From positions 62,001 through 126,000 of the forward strand of contig NZ_JACJOO010000067.1 of NCBI RefSeq assembly GCF_014695575.1: a stretch of DNA of 64,000 bases, written 5' to 3'. This document shows, one piece after another, positions 34,953 through 43,777 of the stretch (its first letter is position 1; every line of letters starts with the position of its first letter). This DNA comes from Leptolyngbya sp. FACHB-8. Its GTDB lineage: Bacteria; Cyanobacteriota; Cyanobacteriia; Elainellales; Elainellaceae. The notes under the pieces are model-generated. The model searched no databases and was not told the DNA's origin. It was given only the letters and a program-made list of their open reading frames with translations. The translations under genes and the position numbers were made by a program.

Positions 34953-36560
34953 TTAAGATATGTAAGATCTGCAGCGAGGGTTCAAAACTATTTGCAGTCC
35001 ATCTGAGCAATGGAGATTTCCTAAAAGAAAGCTAAGGGATAACCAAATTTGGAAATCCATGAAGTAGTAAGCAGCCCCGCCCGCTAAGTCCAATAACATC
35101 CCAGGAAGTAAACCTAAGAAACAGGCAACAACAATAATTTCGACCTCAACAATTTTACCTGTGCGACAAGCTATGACTAAATCACCTACTGTGCTAAGGC
35201 CTATAGCTTGAAGTCGAAGACTGAGGTAGATAACAGACCATAAAAAGAGTATAGGAAACCAAAAGACTCGAAGACCAGGCTCGATAGCAGCAAGATAGGC
35301 AAAAGGTTGTGCAGGGTTAGAGGGCATAGGAGAACCACCTAAATACCCCATAAAGCTCAAGGCCTGAAGCTGTAAACCTATGGAAGCTATTAAACCTACC
35401 CATACTAGCCAATGTGTATAAAGCCGGAGGCGTAAAACGCTATAGAAAACAATGTTGAACAAAACGAAGCCAACCGATACTTTAGATAACGTAATAGCCC
35501 ATAGAAGTAAGCTAACACAAAGTATTAGTAACCCTGTTGAAATAGAATTTTTATTTTTATGCTGATAAGTTAGAAACTTTAAGCATAAGGATAGACAAAG
35601 AAAAGCTAGGCTGAGGGCAAATAGTTGAGATTGACTAACTATGCTGCTGCTTAGAAAAATTCTAAGTTTCGAATATAGAACAATCGGTAAAAAGCCGACA
35701 AAACCAAGAAACAACAATCCCCAAAATTTCCAATCTTTTCTTAGATCTTGCTTGCAAGAACTAAGTTTATCTAAAGAGCGTAAATCTACTACAAAGTTTA
35801 AGAAGCTGTGAAAGAGAATGGGTACTATCAGGATTGGATAGGCTAAATTGTAGAATCGAAAAACACTCAAGTCGAGTAATGGTGCAAGCTGAGCAAATAA
35901 CCAGTGGCTAGCAATGTGATAGGGAAGGTAAACTGGACCATCGATTCCAGTACTCGGTACTCCATAAGTTTGAATCATAGCTGCAACACTGCTGTGGAAC
36001 AGGTTGTCAATATGCAGGGTTGCCGCCAGAAGACTTGCGTTAGGGCGGAGACTCATATAGCGAAAGCCCCAAACTACCCAGGCAATGTAAGTATAGAACG
36101 CAAAAACAATTCCCCCTACCGCCCAGTGTCTCCATTCCAGCCTTGTGGGCATAAATCGCCACAGACTCAAGCAGAGGAGAAGCACTGCCAAAACCCAAAA
36201 AAACGGCATGAAGTTTACGGACAGGTAAGTTCTTAGCCAACTAAGCCCAATTAGAACTGCCAGTCCTAATAGTGTTACGATTGCATCCATTCCCACGTCA
36301 GTCTGGGATGATTGCTTTAACCAAGACCGCAATTCCCGATAACCTTGAGGCAACAGTAGTAGGCAAACACTGACTGCGGCAGAATTCTGAACCTGTTCAA
36401 AGCCCCGCAGTATGTCGGGTTGCACCACCGTGTAACAGATGGAGAGGGTGATCGCCAACATTACACAAAATATTGCCGTAGTCAGCCGGGCCTTCTGAAT
36501 GGAGACTTCTTGGGTAGGTACAGGAGGCAATGCTGCCCCCATACTAAATGGTTCAGACAT
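34953..36560 (-). CDS. Multi-spanning membrane protein of glycan island
   Basis: Hydrophobic protein of 535 aa from the ATG at 36560, which overlaps the stop of the upstream aminotransferase gene by 8 bases (ATGTCTGA); an ATG at 36590 is the alternative. I count roughly ten to twelve hydrophobic helices (for example AVLIGLSWL, LLLCLSLWRF, FWGLLFLGFVGFLPIVL, LFALSLAFLCLSLCLKFL). The hydrophilic loop with HIDNLFHSSVAAM and YHIASHWLFAQL could be the catalytic periplasmic loop of a GT-C enzyme or a polymerase. No conserved domain is recognised with confidence. As the only large integral membrane protein of the island it is a candidate polymerase, ligase or GT-C transferase; this is inference. Confidence 0.7.
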   Translation of the reverse strand: MSEPFSMGAALPPVPTQEVSIQKARLTTAIFCVMLAITLSICYTVVQPDILRGFEQVQNSAAVSVCLLLLPQGYRELRSWLKQSSQTDVGMDAIVTLLGLAVLIGLSWLRTYLSVNFMPFFWVLAVLLLCLSLWRFMPTRLEWRHWAVGGIVFAFYTYIAWVVWGFRYMSLRPNASLLAATLHIDNLFHSSVAAMIQTYGVPSTGIDGPVYLPYHIASHWLFAQLAPLLDLSVFRFYNLAYPILIVPILFHSFLNFVVDLRSLDKLSSCKQDLRKDWKFWGLLFLGFVGFLPIVLYSKLRIFLSSSIVSQSQLFALSLAFLCLSLCLKFLTYQHKNKNSISTGLLILCVSLLLWAITLSKVSVGFVLFNIVFYSVLRLRLYTHWLVWVGLIASIGLQLQALSFMGYLGGSPMPSNPAQPFAYLAAIEPGLRVFWFPILFLWSVIYLSLRLQAIGLSTVGDLVIACRTGKIVEVEIIVVACFLGLLPGMLLDLAGGAAYYFMDFQIWLSLSFLLGNLHCSDGLQIVLNPRCRSYIS

Positions 36561-37689
36561 GGCGATGGACTGCCTCAATGACACGATCAATCATCTCATC
36601 AGTCATGCCTATCCAGAGCGGCAATCGAACCAGGCGACTGCTCAGGTCATCGGTGTAGGTTAGCTCTCCATGGGCACGACTAAACTTCTGGCCGGCTGGA
36701 GACGAGTGGAGGGGAACGTAGTGGAAGACGGCATCAATGGCATCCGTCTTCAAGTCTCGAATGAATTGGTTTCGTTTTTCAGTGCTAGGAAGTAGTAAAT
36801 AGTACAAATGCGCGTTATGTTCTGAGATTTCTGGAACGATGGGTCGCCGCAATTTTTCTGTTTGCTCTAGCTCTGCAAAAGCCTCATGGTAACGTTGCCA
36901 GATATAACGCCGCCCTTCGGTAATGCGCTCGGCTTCCTGGAACTGAGCCCATAGAAACGCGGCACTAATCTCATTGGGTAAGAATGAAGACCCAATATCA
37001 ACCCAACTATATTTATTAACCTCTCCTCGGAAGAATTGGCTCCGATTCGTCCCCTTCTCCCAAATAATTTCCGTGCGTTCGAGCCAATGGGGATAGTTAA
37101 CGAGAAGGGCGCCCCCTTCCCCACAGATAATATTTTTCGTTTCGTGAAAACTAAGGGTTGCCAAATGCCCAATACTGCCTAAGGGGCGGTTTTTGTAGGA
37201 AGCAAAGAGGGCCTGTGCGGCATCTTCAACAACCCAGAGGCGGTGGTGATTGGCGATCGCCATAATCGTGTCCATCTCACAGGGGACCCCTGCATAATGG
37301 ATGGGGACGATCGCCTTAGTTTTAGGCGTAATGGCAGCCTCAATCTTCGTCTCATCGAGATTCAGGTTATCGGGGCGAATATCCACAAAGACGGGAATTG
37401 CCCCCCTTAGCACAAACGCGTTCGCCGTCGAAACAAACGTAAACGACGGCATAATGACCTCATCCCCCGGCTCTACTTCCGTTAGGATTGCCGCCATTTC
37501 CAATGCTGCTGTGCAGGAATGGGCCAGAAAAGCTTTGCGGCACCGAAGGTGCGACTCTAACCAAACATGACACTGCTTGGTGAAATAGCCGTTGCCCGAT
37601 AGCCATCCTTTGTCAATGGCGTACTGGATTTGAGCAAACTCAGTACCGACAGTGTACGGACGATTAAAGGGAATCGTTATTTGGTGCAT
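36553..37689 (-). CDS. rffA: dTDP-4-amino-4,6-dideoxygalactose transaminase
   Basis: PLP-dependent sugar aminotransferase of the DegT/DnrJ/EryC1 family (378 aa), closely matching RffA/WecE, which makes dTDP-Fuc4N from dTDP-4-keto-6-deoxyglucose. Diagnostic stretches: IPFNRPYTVGTEFAQIQYAI, SCTAALEMAAILTEVEPGDE, PSFTFVSTANAFVLRGA, VPIHYAGVPCEMDTIMAIA, VVEDAAQALFASYKNRPLG. The PLP Lys is in SFHETKNIICGEGGA. The ATG start overlaps the end of the methyltransferase gene before it by 13 bases, so translation is probably linked. The dTDP-sugar supply genes (rmlA, rmlB) are not in this window. This is a different branch from PseC and implies a second amino sugar in the glycan. Confidence 0.9.
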   Translation of the reverse strand: MHQITIPFNRPYTVGTEFAQIQYAIDKGWLSGNGYFTKQCHVWLESHLRCRKAFLAHSCTAALEMAAILTEVEPGDEVIMPSFTFVSTANAFVLRGAIPVFVDIRPDNLNLDETKIEAAITPKTKAIVPIHYAGVPCEMDTIMAIANHHRLWVVEDAAQALFASYKNRPLGSIGHLATLSFHETKNIICGEGGALLVNYPHWLERTEIIWEKGTNRSQFFRGEVNKYSWVDIGSSFLPNEISAAFLWAQFQEAERITEGRRYIWQRYHEAFAELEQTEKLRRPIVPEISEHNAHLYYLLLPSTEKRNQFIRDLKTDAIDAVFHYVPLHSSPAGQKFSRAHGELTYTDDLSSRLVRLPLWIGMTDEMIDRVIEAVHRHV

Positions 37690-38345
37690 TCGAGAATGAG
37701 GTGGGTATAAGGAATTCGTAACAGTTTGTGATTTATATTGACAGAGATTCTATCAAAAACCGGTTGGGCTAACTGAAGATACCCTTCAGTGGTACGCACG
37801 TTTTGCCCACGATCCTTTGAAATAATCCAACGGGCAAGGGGAGACTGCCCTTTAACATAGACCCCATCAAACGTAATGAGTCGGCCTCCAGGACGCAAGG
37901 CTGTATGGGCCAGATGAAACAACTGAATAGCTTCGTCGTCATTTAGATGGTGCAGAATTCCGATGGCGAGTACCAGGTCAAAGTACTCCTGCTTAGGTAA
38001 GGTAGTGGTAGTGACAGGCTCGCAGATGAAGGTGGCGCGATCGCCAAATCGTTTCCTGGCTGCACTAATATAGTCAGGGCTGATATCGAAGCCGGTGTAG
38101 TTTACATCTGGCAGAAAAGGCAACAGATCGGCAGGCCCACAACCGATATCCAGAATTTGATCCCCACTTTCTGGACGAATATAGTCACGAACCAAAATGG
38201 TTCGCCCCCGGGTACCCCCCGTTAACCATCCAAAAAGGCTGTAAACGAAAGGGGCTTGAAGCACAGCCCGAATTCCCTGGTTGATTTGCGGCATAGGTTT
38301 ATGAGCGGACGTGGCACTGCGCAAAGTATGAGAAGAGGCTGGCAA
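37677..38345 (-). CDS. Class I SAM-dependent methyltransferase
   Basis: Methyltransferase of 222 aa. Motif I is ILDIGCGPADLLPFLPDV, then YTGFDISPDY with the acidic ribose-binding residue, and VLAIGILHHLNDDEAIQLF (motif II region); GGRLITFDGVYV follows. An N-terminal stretch of about 17 residues before MPQINQGIRAV may not be translated. The 3' end overlaps the rffA start. Its target is unknown; a sugar O- or N-methyl group or a biosynthetic intermediate is plausible from context. Confidence 0.85.
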   Translation of the reverse strand: MPASSHTLRSATSAHKPMPQINQGIRAVLQAPFVYSLFGWLTGGTRGRTILVRDYIRPESGDQILDIGCGPADLLPFLPDVNYTGFDISPDYISAARKRFGDRATFICEPVTTTTLPKQEYFDLVLAIGILHHLNDDEAIQLFHLAHTALRPGGRLITFDGVYVKGQSPLARWIISKDRGQNVRTTEGYLQLAQPVFDRISVNINHKLLRIPYTHLILECTK

Positions 38346-38377
38346 GCCCAGATATCAGCTTGGCCCGTCAGCTTAAA

Positions 38378-39241
38378 TTACACCTTTTGGGCAACAACCA
38401 AAAGAGAACCTCCTAAAGGCAAGGAAAGCTTGGCTTGGATTAATTGACGCTCTATAGCCATGACAGCCTCTAGGGTAGCATTCAACCAGGAGGCGATCCG
38501 AAATTCCGCTGCCGGATCGTAGGCTTGAGTTGAGCCCTTTTCTCGCAAGCGAGATACCAGCATCAGAGGTAGCAATAGGGAGACAAAGGATGTCATTCGC
38601 ACAATGCGAAAACCGGCAGCCTCAACTTTTGTTTTGATTTCCCTCGCTTCATAACGACGAACGTGATGGGCATAATCATCTGCTCGGCTCCAGAGCCATG
38701 AATGTTGCGGCACTGTGAGTAAAATTCCTTGCTGGCTTGCTCGATACATTTCGCTCAAAACCCGAGTATCGTCCTGAATATGCTCTAGCACATCGAATGC
38801 CCCAATCACGTCAAACTCCTCCGTGAAAGGAATTGAGCGGGCATCCATTTGAAATAAGCTGGCTCTAGAAAGTCGCTGAGCCGCAAATTTCAGCCCAGTG
38901 GTAAAGATTTCGCTCCCCTGAAGCTTTAGGTGCGGGAATGTTTGCTCTAAATTTGACAGCACGAAACCAGTGCCGCAACCAATTTCCAAAAAACTCTTTG
39001 CGTTTGGGAAATAGGTCTCTAATGCCCACGCTAATAGATGATTTCGTGCTCGGAACCAGAAATTATTACTTTCAAGAGTTACAAGCAGGTTAAAAAAATG
39101 AGCTTCAAACCCTTCACTAGATAGTGCTAGTTCTGGAGAGAAAGCTAAAAACCCATCTATGTTTTTGGGGCGAAAGGCACACTCAGGGCATTCCCAATCT
39201 TTGCTGTGAAACTGGGTGCTGCATTGGCAACAGTGCTTCAT
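38378..39241 (-). CDS. Methyltransferase with N-terminal zinc ribbon
   Basis: Class I methyltransferase (287 aa) with a short N-terminal Cys4 zinc-ribbon (CCQCSTQF...WECPECAF: pairs of Cys at residues 4-7 and about 18-21). The catalytic fold starts near residue 80: FLEIGCGTGFVLSNLEQTF, then GSEIFTTG, FDVIGAFDVLEHIQDDTRV and ILLTVPQHSWLWS. The pattern is typical of methyltransferases in O-antigen and exopolysaccharide clusters. There is no membrane segment. The ribbon could bind a protein partner; inferred. Confidence 0.85.
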   Translation of the reverse strand: MKHCCQCSTQFHSKDWECPECAFRPKNIDGFLAFSPELALSSEGFEAHFFNLLVTLESNNFWFRARNHLLAWALETYFPNAKSFLEIGCGTGFVLSNLEQTFPHLKLQGSEIFTTGLKFAAQRLSRASLFQMDARSIPFTEEFDVIGAFDVLEHIQDDTRVLSEMYRASQQGILLTVPQHSWLWSRADDYAHHVRRYEAREIKTKVEAAGFRIVRMTSFVSLLLPLMLVSRLREKGSTQAYDPAAEFRIASWLNATLEAVMAIERQLIQAKLSLPLGGSLLVVAQKV

Positions 39242-39408
39242 AGTATAAATTCTTGTATGCTTCTAGCGATCTTAATGACTATCAAAAAAATGGTTCTATC
39301 GTTTTTAATGCAATGTAAAATATGAGTTTAAAATTCATGTTCTTTTAAGGTTTTATATTTTTCGTTTCCAGATTTCAAAAGGTTTCGAGGTTTCTGGCTC
39401 ATCAAAAT

Positions 39409-39771
39409 TCATTGACGGCTGGCGATGATAATGCCTGCCATAATAAATCCAAGACCAATACCCTTTGAAAGGGTGAGAGTTTCATGGAAGAAGATAGATC
39501 CTAAGATAAGAATTAAAGCAAAGGAAAGACTCATAAATGGGTAAGCATAGCTAATCGGAAATTTAGTCATTGCGGCCATCCAGGACAGCCCTGCTAGAAA
39601 GGTTAAAAATACGCTCAGGATAATCCATGGATTAATCAGGAGACGTAGCATAAAGATAACTTTCTCCGGCACTCCTTCTGGCAGAGCTCCAACCATATTC
39701 ATTTGCCATTTAACGATGATTTGACTCAAAACTCCAAAGAGAATTGAGGCAAAGATATAACCGTGGCTCAT
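39409..39771 (-). CDS. SMR/EamA-like four-helix membrane protein
   Basis: Small membrane protein of 120 aa with four predicted helices (IFASILFGVLSQIIVKW; PWIILSVFLTFLAGLSWMA; ISYAYPFMSLSFALILILG; GIGLGFIMAGIIIAS). It looks like half of an EamA domain or an SMR-type transporter, as in ArnE/ArnF, which flip lipid-linked aminosugars. In this island it may move a lipid-linked sugar across the membrane, probably as a dimer. An unrelated SMR exporter is the other reading. Confidence 0.78.
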   Translation of the reverse strand: MSHGYIFASILFGVLSQIIVKWQMNMVGALPEGVPEKVIFMLRLLINPWIILSVFLTFLAGLSWMAAMTKFPISYAYPFMSLSFALILILGSIFFHETLTLSKGIGLGFIMAGIIIASRQ

Positions 39772-39792
39772 TAGGTTCTCCTGGATAAGAGA

Positions 39793-40563
39793 TTAAGTAG
39801 CTTTTGCTTCAACATAGGTAACCAGTGAATTTGGATGGCGTCGGTTTAGCTTTTGAAGCAGGTGGAAGGGGGTAAGGGTATATTCGTTCAGAAGCAAGTT
39901 TAGAACGGATGGGAAGGTTGTTTTAAACTGAACATCGCGATCGCCCGACGCCACCGTCCTTGCCTGCATATCCAAAACTTTTTTTCGAGACTCAGCACGA
40001 TTCACCAGGAAGTTTGAAATTGGTAGTAACAGGTTTGACAGTGGGTAAGTCAAACCTGCTATATGTTCGATCTTCCAGCCGAATTCGTTCAGGCGATTAT
40101 GGAGTCTTTCAAAGGTATATCGTCTGTAGTGCCCTGCAATTTCATCTTCAATTCCCCAGTTATTTGGTGAAGATGGCACAAATAGAACTGCGGTTCCTTG
40201 AGGGTTTAGAAACTCTCGACACTGGTCAAAATAGCGCTTTTCATCTGCCTCATTGAAATGCTCAAGAACCATGCAAGATATGACCATGTCAACGGTATGC
40301 AAAGGTTGGCTGTGGAGCCAATCTTTGCATTGAATGTTATATTGACCACTTTTAATATATGGCTGGTTAATTTGAGAGGCAATGGCGAGCGATCGCTCAT
40401 TTAAATCATACCCAACTCCTTGCCATCCCTGTTCCAACAGCACTCTTGATAAAATGCCATGCCCTGTACCAATCTCGATAAAAGAACCGGGCTTCAAGTA
40501 GCGTAAACGCTCCTTGAAATACATATGTTGAAGAATAGTTCCGGGAGGTAGGGGAGATGACAT
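39793..40563 (-). CDS. Class I SAM-dependent methyltransferase
   Basis: Methyltransferase of 256 aa. Motif I reads FIEIGTGHGILSRVLLEQGW, then GVGYDLNERSLAIA; the post-I region is DMVISCMVLEHFNEADEKRYF; and AVLFVPSSPNNWG follows. The C-terminal third (VNRAESRKKVLDMQARTV onward) is a substrate-cap-like segment. It is the third of four single-domain methyltransferases of the island. Located 21 bases before the four-helix protein gene. Substrate unknown. Confidence 0.85.
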   Translation of the reverse strand: MSSPLPPGTILQHMYFKERLRYLKPGSFIEIGTGHGILSRVLLEQGWQGVGYDLNERSLAIASQINQPYIKSGQYNIQCKDWLHSQPLHTVDMVISCMVLEHFNEADEKRYFDQCREFLNPQGTAVLFVPSSPNNWGIEDEIAGHYRRYTFERLHNRLNEFGWKIEHIAGLTYPLSNLLLPISNFLVNRAESRKKVLDMQARTVASGDRDVQFKTTFPSVLNLLLNEYTLTPFHLLQKLNRRHPNSLVTYVEAKAT

Positions 40564-40672
40564 GAATCCCTCTTGAAAGCAGTTTGAGAATGTTTATGAA
40601 GGTTGATTGTCGAATTAGAACGACACGAAAAAGGTTTTTTTCAGCTCGGCTTTACCTGATTTTTGATTCGAT

Positions 40673-41509
40673 CTATCCCTGCCCTGCACGATACAGGCGT
40701 TTTTCAGATGGTTGGTAATATTCATCCAGGCTGGTCACGACACGGGTGTACCACCCTAAAAGTTGTTGGGTTCTTGCGGGTAATGCTCCTTCTTTAAAAA
40801 GGCCTGGGTTATTTAAAGCCCGGCAGTAATCAATTTGCTGCTTAAAGTATGAGCGGGTGAACTGATGATTAATGCCTAAACGATCCTGGCCTGATACATT
40901 CATCCCCGCAGCATGCCAGAGGGTTGAGTCAAATACTATCATCGAACCTGCTGGGCACTCGATAGGTAACGCGTTTTGATGGCAATAATCCTTATCGGGA
41001 GAGGAAAGTTTCTGATGGGATCCAGGAACTACCAATGTTCCCCCATTTGTATGGGTAAAGTCACTAATCGTAAACATCACGTTGATGGAAGCCATGTAGC
41101 CATTTAGGACACGCCGAAAGTCCTGGTGAAACTGATTTTGGAAAACTTTTGGCGTTTCTCCTGGTGGAAATGGAGGCAAAATAAATCCATTTTGGAGATG
41201 CAAGATACAAGTTTCTGATACAGTTGCATCAATAATAGACAGAACTTCTGGGAGTTGTAAAAACTTGAGGAAAAACGGGTCAAATAGCATCATTAAACGC
41301 AAGATGCCGAGTTCCCCAGCTTGATGAAGCCTGTCTTTTCCCACCTCAGCCCAAATCTTTTGCTGAACGGTGTATAGGCGATCGCGGCACTCTTCAACAA
41401 AAGCTGGTTCTAAAACATTTTCAACGACGCTAAAACCTACGTAACTAATTTGTTCTAGTGCGACGGGTAGCCAGTTCTGAGTTGTTGTTAGATGCTGATT
41501 TACTGTCAT
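40673..41509 (-). CDS. PhyH-type Fe(II)/2-oxoglutarate dioxygenase
   Basis: Phytanoyl-CoA dioxygenase family protein (278 aa), a cytoplasmic non-haem iron oxygenase. The 2-His-1-carboxylate triad is visible: HxD in NQFHQDFRR near residue 147 and the distal His in [11 protein letters not shown] near residue 199; the 2-oxoglutarate Arg is in [11 protein letters not shown]. The substrate is unknown. In glycan clusters, enzymes of this family may hydroxylate a sugar, a lipid carrier, or an acyl group. It lies 6 bases after the GH43-like gene and is likely co-transcribed with it. Confidence 0.87.
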   Translation of the reverse strand: MTVNQHLTTTQNWLPVALEQISYVGFSVVENVLEPAFVEECRDRLYTVQQKIWAEVGKDRLHQAGELGILRLMMLFDPFFLKFLQLPEVLSIIDATVSETCILHLQNGFILPPFPPGETPKVFQNQFHQDFRRVLNGYMASINVMFTISDFTHTNGGTLVVPGSHQKLSSPDKDYCHQNALPIECPAGSMIVFDSTLWHAAGMNVSGQDRLGINHQFTRSYFKQQIDYCRALNNPGLFKEGALPARTQQLLGWYTRVVTSLDEYYQPSEKRLYRAGQG

Positions 41510-41515
41510 CTTACG

Positions 41516-42424
41516 TTATGTATTGGATTCTAATACTGCCAGACCCATGCCTGTTTTTCCATAAGCATTGCCGTTGTAAACCATGTAGCGATCGCCTTTA
41601 TGGTCAAAAACATTTGGATACTCAACGGTTTCTGAATCCCACCCAGAGTCAGAAACCGTAATACCCACCTGTTCGTCCAATCGCGTCCAGTTAACCCCGT
41701 CCTCAGACTCAGCATATCCAATGCGATAGCTTTTTCCCCGATAGGAGTACCACATGCGATAAAGCCCCGGCTCTTTGATGACGCAGGGTTTAGACATGGC
41801 ATACTCATCATCCGACTTAAAAGGAATGGCAATTCGTCCTTCTCGGTGCCAATTAACGCCATCTGGAGACTCGGCGTACTTTAGCAAGTGCGCCATATCA
41901 GTTTGTTCGGTGCCCCACTTCAGGTTAGAGCCGTACCACATACGCCAAAGGTCACCATCTTTGATGACCCAGGGATAGGAAATGGAAAAGGGATCAACGG
42001 CATGACGATCCAGCAAAGGAGCCTGAGAAAAACGTTCAAAGGCAATTGATGAAGTTGGGCTAATAGCTAACCCAATACTATTCCGCCAGGGAACTGTTAC
42101 GCCCAAATTCCAACCTAGATAGTAGAGATATCGCTTTTCCCCAACCGTAACCAAGCAACCCATAGATGCACCACTATCATCAAAAGTGCCCAATTCGCCC
42201 GGACTTAAAATCGGTTGTTTGGCAATCTCCAGTATTTTATCGGGTTCATTTAAGTTAATAACAACATAGCCAATGCTAGAACGGTTTTGGGCATCTCGGC
42301 AGCTAAAGTAAATGCGATAGAGATCCTCCTCTAAATGTTCTGCTACCGCATTGGCAGCATGAGAAATCATCCACTCGTACTGATTGTTTGGGCAGAATAT
42401 TAAACCCAACTTTCTCCACTTCAT
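41516..42424 (-). CDS. GH43/GH32-like beta-propeller protein
   Basis: 302-aa protein with repeated propeller blades, each with a W(H/T)R-type strand and an MWYxxR pattern (RMWYGSNLKWG, RMWYSYRGKSYRI, YMVYNGNAYG). This is the five-bladed fold of glycoside hydrolases GH43/GH32/GH62 or of GH130-like enzymes. It has no signal peptide, so it is probably intracellular, unlike secreted hydrolases. Catalytic residues cannot be assigned with confidence; Asp/Glu candidates are in TFDDSGASMGC and DRHAVDPFSI. It could trim or rearrange a sugar precursor. It is placed between the NeuD-like gene and the PhyH oxygenase gene. Confidence 0.75.
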   Translation of the reverse strand: MKWRKLGLIFCPNNQYEWMISHAANAVAEHLEEDLYRIYFSCRDAQNRSSIGYVVINLNEPDKILEIAKQPILSPGELGTFDDSGASMGCLVTVGEKRYLYYLGWNLGVTVPWRNSIGLAISPTSSIAFERFSQAPLLDRHAVDPFSISYPWVIKDGDLWRMWYGSNLKWGTEQTDMAHLLKYAESPDGVNWHREGRIAIPFKSDDEYAMSKPCVIKEPGLYRMWYSYRGKSYRIGYAESEDGVNWTRLDEQVGITVSDSGWDSETVEYPNVFDHKGDRYMVYNGNAYGKTGMGLAVLESNT

Positions 42425-42434
42425 TATCGACCTC

Positions 42435-43097
42435 CTAAAGTTTTCGCAAGCGATGACTTGGAACCTTAGAAAGTTCTGCCCCTGGAGTTGTGTAAACTTC
42501 GCTTTCCTGCGTATCTTTAAGAATCAAGGAGCCTGCACCAATGACACAATAGGCTCCTACCGTGATATGGTCACGGAGGGTTGAGTTCACACCAATAAAT
42601 GTGTTTTTCCCAACCTTTACACCACCAGAAATGACAACATGAGATGTGATGAAACAATTATCTTCAATCTCAGCATGGTGTCCGATATGGTTGCCGCTCC
42701 AAAGAGTGACATTATTGCCAATCTTGACGAAAGGTTGAATGGTATTGTCTTCAAAAATAAAGCAGTTATCTCCAATTTGGGTATCACCCCAGTGGGTTGC
42801 CCTTGAACTGATATAGCTGATGAGTGAGTAGCCTTTTGCTTTTGCTTGCTCATACTTCTCTGTTCGTACCTGGTTCAGCTTTGCATAGCTGACTGCAATA
42901 AACATAGTGTATTTGCCAGGAGTATAGTGCTGCTCAACCTCTTCAAAAGCAACCACTGGCAAACCACAGAACGTACGATCCGAGAGATATTCTCGATTAA
43001 CGGTAAATGCAACAACCTCATGTTCGCTATCATGGGCTAAATAAAAATGGGCGATCTGGGCAATATCCCCAGTGCCAAATATAACAACCTTACTCAT
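42435..43097 (-). CDS. NeuD/PglD-type sugar acyltransferase
   Basis: 220-aa acyltransferase. Residues 1-80 form a nucleotide-sugar-binding Rossmann-like part (VVIFGTGDIAQIAHFYL), and about 95-210 form a left-handed beta-helix with hexapeptide repeats (for example IGDNCFIFEDN, IGNNVTLWSGNHIGHHAEI, VGKNTFIGVNSTLRD). The His in GNHIGHH is in the position of the PglD catalytic base. The family N-acetylates UDP-4-amino sugars or acylates nonulosonates. With RffA in the same island, acetylation or formylation of dTDP-Fuc4N is a plausible job. AT-rich compared with pse genes. Confidence 0.86.
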   Translation of the reverse strand: MSKVVIFGTGDIAQIAHFYLAHDSEHEVVAFTVNREYLSDRTFCGLPVVAFEEVEQHYTPGKYTMFIAVSYAKLNQVRTEKYEQAKAKGYSLISYISSRATHWGDTQIGDNCFIFEDNTIQPFVKIGNNVTLWSGNHIGHHAEIEDNCFITSHVVISGGVKVGKNTFIGVNSTLRDHITVGAYCVIGAGSLILKDTQESEVYTTPGAELSKVPSHRLRKL

Positions 43098-43147
43098 CTA
43101 CGAAAGCCCTTTTAGATCAGAAAACAAATAATTAACTTTGGTCACTT

Positions 43148-43777
43148 TTACTTTCGAACCAAAATAGTAAACTCGTATAAGTTGTAATCGTGTAAAAGTG
43201 CTACGTTTCTAGAAAAATTCCGTTTGCAATAATCAAAGTAAAAGCAAGGGTCAGCGTAATAGAGGTTATCTCGCATATATTCTGGGTCTGAGTAGCTAGT
43301 TAAAACGTTAAACGAAAAACCTTTATAACTTAAATCATTAAGTTGATGCAAAATTGAGAGTACATACTTCTTCCAGTCATGCGTAGAGTATTGCAGCTTG
43401 ACATTTAAGATTCCGCTAGCCACTGTGTAGTCAGCGATTTCAGAAAAGCCACTTCCTGATAAAAACTGACAGTTTTCAAAGTTGCCATAGCGAGCGTGGC
43501 ACAACTTGATCATCTCTTCAGAAAGGTCAAACCCTGTGTAATGAAAGGAAAGATTGCGTCGGGCCATGTATTCAAATAAATACCCATATCCACATCCGAA
43601 ATCATTTAGACTAAAGCTTGAATCCTGCTCACAAATCTTGAGTAATTGATCAAACCGTAATTCTTGAGATTCTAAGGAATTCCAATCGACGCCTTTAGGA
43701 ACTGTGCCAAAGGTGAGTACCTTCTCGGTGTAGTAAGTATTAACATCCTGCTGTAAAGAATCAAAAGAATTAGTCAT
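43148..43777 (-). CDS. Class I SAM-dependent methyltransferase
   Basis: Methyltransferase of 209 aa from the ATG at 43777 (MTNSFDSLQQDVNTYYTEKV). This start overlaps the stop of the GT2 gene before it by ATGA, which argues for translational coupling and against the longer open frame to 43933. Motif I is LNDFGCGYGYLFEYMAR, then YTGFDLSEEMIKLC and DYTVASGILNVKLQ. The substrate is unknown. AT-rich. Confidence 0.83.
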   Translation of the reverse strand: MTNSFDSLQQDVNTYYTEKVLTFGTVPKGVDWNSLESQELRFDQLLKICEQDSSFSLNDFGCGYGYLFEYMARRNLSFHYTGFDLSEEMIKLCHARYGNFENCQFLSGSGFSEIADYTVASGILNVKLQYSTHDWKKYVLSILHQLNDLSYKGFSFNVLTSYSDPEYMRDNLYYADPCFYFDYCKRNFSRNVALLHDYNLYEFTILVRK

